Source: Nocardioides sp. (GTDB lineage Bacteria > Actinomycetota > Actinomycetes > Propionibacteriales > Nocardioidaceae). Taken from it: DNA of 17,274 bases. Position 1 is the stretch's first letter, and each line of letters opens with the position of its first letter. The notes below the pieces were generated by a model that searched no databases, was not told where the DNA came from, and saw nothing but the letters and a program-made list of their open reading frames with translations. Shown piece after piece: positions 13,768-17,274 of this stretch. The position numbers and the translations under genes were made by a program. Location of the stretch: contig DOWL01000212.1 of the NCBI GenBank assembly GCA_003519585.1, positions 17,953 to 35,226 of the forward strand, given 5' to 3'.

Positions 13768-13803
13768 CAGGCAGCGACCAGCCAGCGAAGGACACCAGCG
13801 TTC

Positions 13804-15525
13804 ATGAGCGACATGCGGTTCTCAGCCAAGAAGGCCGAGCACACCGAGATCCCGCGCCCCAAGCGCGGTGAGGGTCAGTGGGCGCTCGGCTACACCGAGC
13901 CGCTGAACAAGAACGAGCAGTCCAAGAAGGACGACGACCCACTCCACGTCCGCGACCGGATCCTGCACATCTACTCCAAGCGCGGCTTCGCCTCGATCGA
14001 CCCGGCCGACCTGCGCGGCCGGTTCCGGTGGATGGGCCTCTACACCCAGCGCGCGCCCGGCTTCGACGGCGGCAAGACCGCGACGCTCGAGGAGGAGGAG
14101 CTCGACGACGAGTACTTCATGCTCCGGGTGCGCTCCGACGGGCGGTTGCTGCCGGCCGCCACGGTGCGGGCGCTGGGCGAGATCGGGCAGGAGTACGCGC
14201 GCGACACCGCGGACGTCACCGACCGCGAGAACATCCAGTACCACTGGATCCGGATCGAGGACGTCCCCGCGATCTGGCAGAAGCTCGACGCCGCCGGACT
14301 CGACAGCACCGAAGCCTGCGGCGACTCCCCTCGCCCGTTCCTCGGTTCGCCCGTGGCCGGCGTCGCGAAGGACGAGATCATCGACGGCTCCGAGGCGCTC
14401 GCCGAGATCAAGCGGCGCTACATCGGCGACCCGGCGTTCTCCAACCTCCCGCGGAAGTTCAAGACCGCGCTGACCGGCCACCCGAGCCACGACGTCTCGC
14501 CGGAGACCAACGACGTGTCGTTCGTCGGCACGGTGCACCCGGTGCACGGCCCGGGCTTCGACCTCTGGGTCGGCGGCGGTCTCTCGACCAACCCGATGCT
14601 GGCCCAGAAGGCCGGCGTCTGGATCCCCACCGCCGACGTCCCCGACGTCTGGGCCGGCGTCGCCTCGATCTTCCGCGACTACGGCTACCGCCGGCTCCGC
14701 TCGCGCGCCCGGCTGAAGTTCCTGGTCGCGGACTGGGGCATCGAGAAGTTCCGCGAGGTCCTGGAGAAGGAGTACCTCGGCCGCGAGCTGGTCTCCTGCG
14801 AGTCACCCGCCTCGCCGACCGGCCACCGCGACCACGTCGGCGTACACGAGCAGCAGGACGGCAACTACTACGTCGGCATCGCGCCGATCGCCGGCCGGGT
14901 GTCCGGCGCCAAGCTGGTCGCCCTGGCCGACCTGATCGAGAAGTACGGCGTCGCGGGGGCCCGCCTCACGCCGTACCAGAAGATCGTGCTGATCGGCGTC
15001 ACCCCCGAGGTCCTCGAGCCGCTGACCGCGGAGCTGGACGCGATCGGCCTGCCGGCCCGGCCGTCGAACTGGCGCCAGAACACCATGGCCTGCACCGGCA
15101 TCGAGTTCTGCAAGCTGGCGATCGTCGAGACCAAGGCGCGGGCCCGGGACCTGGTCGAGGAGCTGGAGAAGCGGTTCCCCGAGCTCGACACCCCCATCAC
15201 CATCAACGTCAACGGCTGCCCCAACGCCTGCGCCCGCACCCAGGTCGCCGACATCGGCCTCAAGGGCCAGCTGGTGATGCACGACGGGGAGCAGGTCGAC
15301 GGCTTCCAGGTCCACCTGGGCGGCGCAACCGGGCTGCAGGCCAACTTCGGTCGCAAGCTGCGCGCGCACAAGGTGACCAGCGTCGGACTCGACGACTACG
15401 TGACAGTGGTCGTCGGCAACTACCTCGCCGATCGGGCGGGCGACGAATCGTTCGCGACCTGGGTCGCACGGGCCGACGAGGAGCTGCTGCGCGGCGAGAA
15501 GACCCTGGAAGCGGTGTCGCGATGA
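13804..15525 (+). CDS. sirA: Ferredoxin-dependent assimilatory sulfite reductase
   Basis: 573 residues. It reduces sulfite to sulfide with six electrons, using siroheme coupled to a [4Fe-4S] cluster. The cluster cysteines are Cys430-x5-Cys436 (ACTGIEFC) and Cys472-x3-Cys476 (NGCPNACAR). Duplicated ferredoxin-like and siroheme half-domains run throughout. Tyr80 (RWMGLYTQR) and Cys172 (TEACGDSPRP) are 92 residues apart, the same spacing as the covalent Tyr69-Cys161 pair of the M. tuberculosis enzyme (NirA/SirA), which marks this as sulfite rather than nitrite reductase. The ATG at 13804 has GAAGGA about 11 nt upstream; a second ATG at 13813 is possible. The stop overlaps the next start by 4 bp (ATGA), so the operon is translationally coupled. 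A leader peptide and hairpin upstream suggest attenuation. Confidence 0.95.
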   Translation: MSDMRFSAKKAEHTEIPRPKRGEGQWALGYTEPLNKNEQSKKDDDPLHVRDRILHIYSKRGFASIDPADLRGRFRWMGLYTQRAPGFDGGKTATLEEEELDDEYFMLRVRSDGRLLPAATVRALGEIGQEYARDTADVTDRENIQYHWIRIEDVPAIWQKLDAAGLDSTEACGDSPRPFLGSPVAGVAKDEIIDGSEALAEIKRRYIGDPAFSNLPRKFKTALTGHPSHDVSPETNDVSFVGTVHPVHGPGFDLWVGGGLSTNPMLAQKAGVWIPTADVPDVWAGVASIFRDYGYRRLRSRARLKFLVADWGIEKFREVLEKEYLGRELVSCESPASPTGHRDHVGVHEQQDGNYYVGIAPIAGRVSGAKLVALADLIEKYGVAGARLTPYQKIVLIGVTPEVLEPLTAELDAIGLPARPSNWRQNTMACTGIEFCKLAIVETKARARDLVEELEKRFPELDTPITINVNGCPNACARTQVADIGLKGQLVMHDGEQVDGFQVHLGGATGLQANFGRKLRAHKVTSVGLDDYVTVVVGNYLADRAGDESFATWVARADEELLRGEKTLEAVSR

Positions 15526-15695
15526 GCGAGCGCGCCTTCCCCCAGCACTGCCCCTACTGCGGCGAGCAGGACCTCTGGCCGCACGACGAGACGCACGGCT
15601 CCTGGGAATGCCGCGGCTGCCTGCGCGCCTTCTCCCTGAAGATGCTCGGCCTGGTCAGGCCGAGCCCAGCAACGTCAGGGAGCGCCGACTCGTGA
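15522..15695 (+). CDS. Small zinc-ribbon protein of the sulfate reduction operon
   Basis: 57 residues. Two CxxC pairs, Cys10/Cys13 (QHCPYCGEQDL) and Cys30/Cys33 (WECRGCLRAF), lie 16 residues apart, the spacing of a zinc ribbon or rubredoxin-like knuckle. The fold ends near residue 43 and the C-terminal tail is low-complexity. It overlaps sulfite reductase by ATGA and cysH by GTGA, so it is embedded in a coupled operon. I recall a small hypothetical in the same place between sulfite reductase and cysH in Streptomyces, which argues that it is real and functionally tied to the pathway. Its job is unknown: an electron carrier, a redox sensor or a scaffold are all open. No ribosome site other than coupling is visible. 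Confidence 0.85.
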   Translation: MSERAFPQHCPYCGEQDLWPHDETHGSWECRGCLRAFSLKMLGLVRPSPATSGSADS

Positions 15696-16438
15696 CCACT
15701 GCCACCACCCGGACCGCCCGCGCCTCGCGCGGCATCCAGACCGAGGGCCGGTCGCCGGAAGAGTTGCGCGAGCTGGTGTCCCACTGGGGCGCCGAGCTCG
15801 AGCTCGCCCCGGCCGAGACCATCATCGAGTGGGCCGCGGCCACCTTCGGGGAGCGATTCTGCATCACGTCCTCGATGGGTGACGCGGTGCTCGCCGATGT
15901 TGCGTCGAAGGTCGTGCCGGGCATCGACGTCGTCTTCCTCGACACCGGCTACCACTTCGTCGAGACCATCGGGACCCGCGACGCCGTGGCCGCGACGCTC
16001 GACGTCAACCTGCTCACCATCACTCCGGTGCAGTCGGTGGCCGAGCAGGACGCGGCGTACGGCAAGGACCTCTACAAGACCGACCCCGACCTGTGCTGCG
16101 CGATGCGCAAGGTGCAGCCGCTGACCGACGCGCTGGCGTCGTACGACGCGTGGGCCACGGGGTTGCGCCGGGCCGAGACCCACAACCGCGTCATCGCGCC
16201 GGTGATCGGCTGGGACGCCAAGAAGGGCAAGGTCAAGGTCTCCCCGCTCGCGCGGTGGAGCGATGAGCAGGTGGAGCGCTATATCGCCGAGAACGGCGTG
16301 CTCGTCAACCCGCTCGTCTACGACGGCTACCCGTCGATCGGCTGCGCCACCTGCACCCGTCGGGTCGCTCCGGGCGAAGACGCCCGCAGCGGCCGCTGGG
16401 CAGGCACCAACAAGACCGAGTGCGGGATCCACTCGTGA
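15692..16438 (+). CDS. cysH: Adenylyl-sulfate (APS) reductase, iron-sulfur type
   Basis: 248 residues. It reduces adenylyl sulfate to sulfite and AMP with thioredoxin as donor. The PAPS-reductase fold shows ITSSMGDAVLADVASKVVPG and FLDTGYHFVET near the nucleotide site. The paired motifs Cys135-Cys136 (DPDLCCAMRKVQPL) and Cys218-x2-Cys221 (SIGCATCTRRV) bind a [4Fe-4S] cluster, which marks the APS-using class rather than the cluster-free PAPS class of E. coli. The catalytic cysteine is Cys244 in KTECGIH near the C-terminus. The start is the GTG at 15692, overlapping the zinc-ribbon gene stop (GTGA); an in-frame extension upstream would overlap that gene completely and is rejected. The sulfate adenylyltransferase genes that should feed it are not in this window. 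Confidence 0.96.
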   Translation: MTTATTRTARASRGIQTEGRSPEELRELVSHWGAELELAPAETIIEWAAATFGERFCITSSMGDAVLADVASKVVPGIDVVFLDTGYHFVETIGTRDAVAATLDVNLLTITPVQSVAEQDAAYGKDLYKTDPDLCCAMRKVQPLTDALASYDAWATGLRRAETHNRVIAPVIGWDAKKGKVKVSPLARWSDEQVERYIAENGVLVNPLVYDGYPSIGCATCTRRVAPGEDARSGRWAGTNKTECGIHS

Positions 16439-16484
16439 ACCCGAACCCCGCCTCGGCCGCACGACGAAAGAAGGGAGGCCTGAG

Positions 16485-17228
16485 ATGGCCGCTCCTGCCC
16501 TGATCGCCCTGGCTCACGGGAGCCGCGACCGCCGTTCCGCCGCCACCATCAAGGCGCTGGTCAGCGAGGTCCGCGCGATGCGGCCCGACCTCAAGGTCGA
16601 GGCGGCTTTCCTGGAGCTCTCCAAGCCGGACTTCCACACGGTCGTCGACCGGTTGGTGAAGGCCGGGCACGACGAGATCGTCGTCGTACCCCTTCTGCTC
16701 ACCGGGGCCTACCACGCCAAGGTCGACGTGCCCTCGGCTGTCGCGGAGGCGAGCGCGCGTCACCCGCGGGTGCGCATCCACGCCACGACGATCCTGGGCC
16801 TGGAGGCGTCGTTCCTCGAGGTGCTCGACGAGCGGCTGCGCGAGGCGCTGAGTGCGGCTCGGGTCCGCGAGCTCGACGCCCTGGTGCTGGCTGCGGCCGG
16901 CTCCAGCGACCCGCTCGCCAACCAGGCGGTCGCCCGTCTGGGCCGGCTCTGGGGCACCCACCACAAGCTGCCGGTCACGGCGGCGTACGCCTCCAGCGCT
17001 CCCCCGGCCACCGGTGAGGCGGTCCGCGCGTTCCGTGCCGAGGGTCGCCGCCACATCGCGGTCGCCTCGCTGTTCCTCGCGCCGGGCTTCCTGCCCGACC
17101 GCGCCGCCGAGCTCGCCCTCGAGGCGGGTGCCGTCGCCGTCTCCGAACCCCTCGGCGCCCACCCCAACCTCGCCCGTACCGTCCTGGCCCGGTACGCCGT
17201 CGGCGCTGTCGAGCTTGTGCCCGTCTGA
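16485..17228 (+). CDS. Sirohydrochlorin chelatase, two-domain CbiX/SirB-like
   Basis: 247 residues with two tandem CbiX domains. The N-terminal half has the metal-binding His11 (LIALAHGSRDRRS) and His77 (LLTGAYHAKVDVPSAV). The second half (from about residue 129) keeps the fold, LVLAAAGSSDPLANQAV, but with Ala where the first histidine would be, so only one half is catalytic, as in known two-domain relatives. In a sulfite reductase operon it most likely inserts Fe2+ into sirohydrochlorin to make siroheme for SirA; cobalt insertion for B12 is the alternative. AGGGAGG (16472-16478) lies 6 nt before the ATG at 16485, an unusually strong ribosome site for this window. The gene starts 46 bp after cysH. 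Nothing further is recognisable in the last 46 bp of the window. Confidence 0.92.
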   Translation: MAAPALIALAHGSRDRRSAATIKALVSEVRAMRPDLKVEAAFLELSKPDFHTVVDRLVKAGHDEIVVVPLLLTGAYHAKVDVPSAVAEASARHPRVRIHATTILGLEASFLEVLDERLREALSAARVRELDALVLAAAGSSDPLANQAVARLGRLWGTHHKLPVTAAYASSAPPATGEAVRAFRAEGRRHIAVASLFLAPGFLPDRAAELALEAGAVAVSEPLGAHPNLARTVLARYAVGAVELVPV

Positions 17229-17274
17229 ACGACCCAGTCGCGATACATCGTTCGACGCCGACCCGTCGTTACTC

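Noticed and set aside
13878..15521. Shifted plus-strand frame over sulfite reductase
   Set aside because: It is Arg/Pro-rich without motifs. Only its tail (15522-15695) is a real gene, the zinc-ribbon protein.
17229..17274. Small palindrome CGATACATCG near the right end
   Set aside because: 4-bp arms are within chance expectation in this base composition, and the neighbouring gene is outside the window.

Overview
The window reads as chromosomal DNA of a high-GC actinobacterium, most likely Nocardioides or a close relative. This rests on very high third-position GC, a DUF3263 gene, an actinobacterial LexA box (TCGAAC-N4-GTTCGA), a mycobacterial-type Cys-Tyr sulfite reductase, an actinobacterial sulfur leader peptide, and several genes that look leaderless (a TAnnnT box 6-7 nt before an ATG). 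It looks like ordinary chromosome with a few accessory-looking stretches. I see no phage genes, CRISPR array, tRNA, rRNA or transposase.

Left part (1-5,120). A TIR-domain protein with TPR-like repeats runs off the left edge on the minus strand and ends in a PEQ-repeat linker. A small hypothetical (minus) diverges from a membrane protein (plus). A 156-bp inverted-repeat-ended element flanked by 6-bp direct repeats sits at that membrane gene's stop codon. Next come a doubtful small ORF, a cluster of related palindromes, a family 2 glycosyltransferase with a near-perfect 37-nt terminator hairpin, a DUF3263 gene, and a 322-bp palindrome-rich intergenic stretch. A cysteine-containing small gene follows, with a perfect LexA/SOS box 2 bp before its start.

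Middle (5,121-11,950). A YihY/BrkB membrane protein and a TrkA-type potassium channel form a minus-strand operon. That operon diverges from an aidB-like acyl-CoA dehydrogenase across only 18 bp, which hold a symmetric, apparently bidirectional -10 element. aidB converges on a MarR regulator. The regulator diverges from a phosphotransferase over two 16-bp palindromic operators. The phosphotransferase converges, with overlap, on a dctA dicarboxylate transporter that has a CRP/GlxR-like site upstream.

Right part (11,951-17,274). glyA (minus, leaderless) ends at a 72-bp hairpin with 30-bp arms. The plus strand then carries an assimilatory sulfate reduction operon: a 29-aa leader peptide, a candidate attenuator hairpin, sulfite reductase (sirA), a 57-aa zinc-ribbon protein, APS reductase (cysH) and a two-domain sirohydrochlorin chelatase (CbiX-like). 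The enzymes fit one pathway: CysH makes sulfite from activated sulfate, SirA reduces it to sulfide, and the chelatase supplies metal-loaded sirohydrochlorin for SirA's siroheme. Serine/glycine metabolism (glyA) is adjacent but separately promoted.
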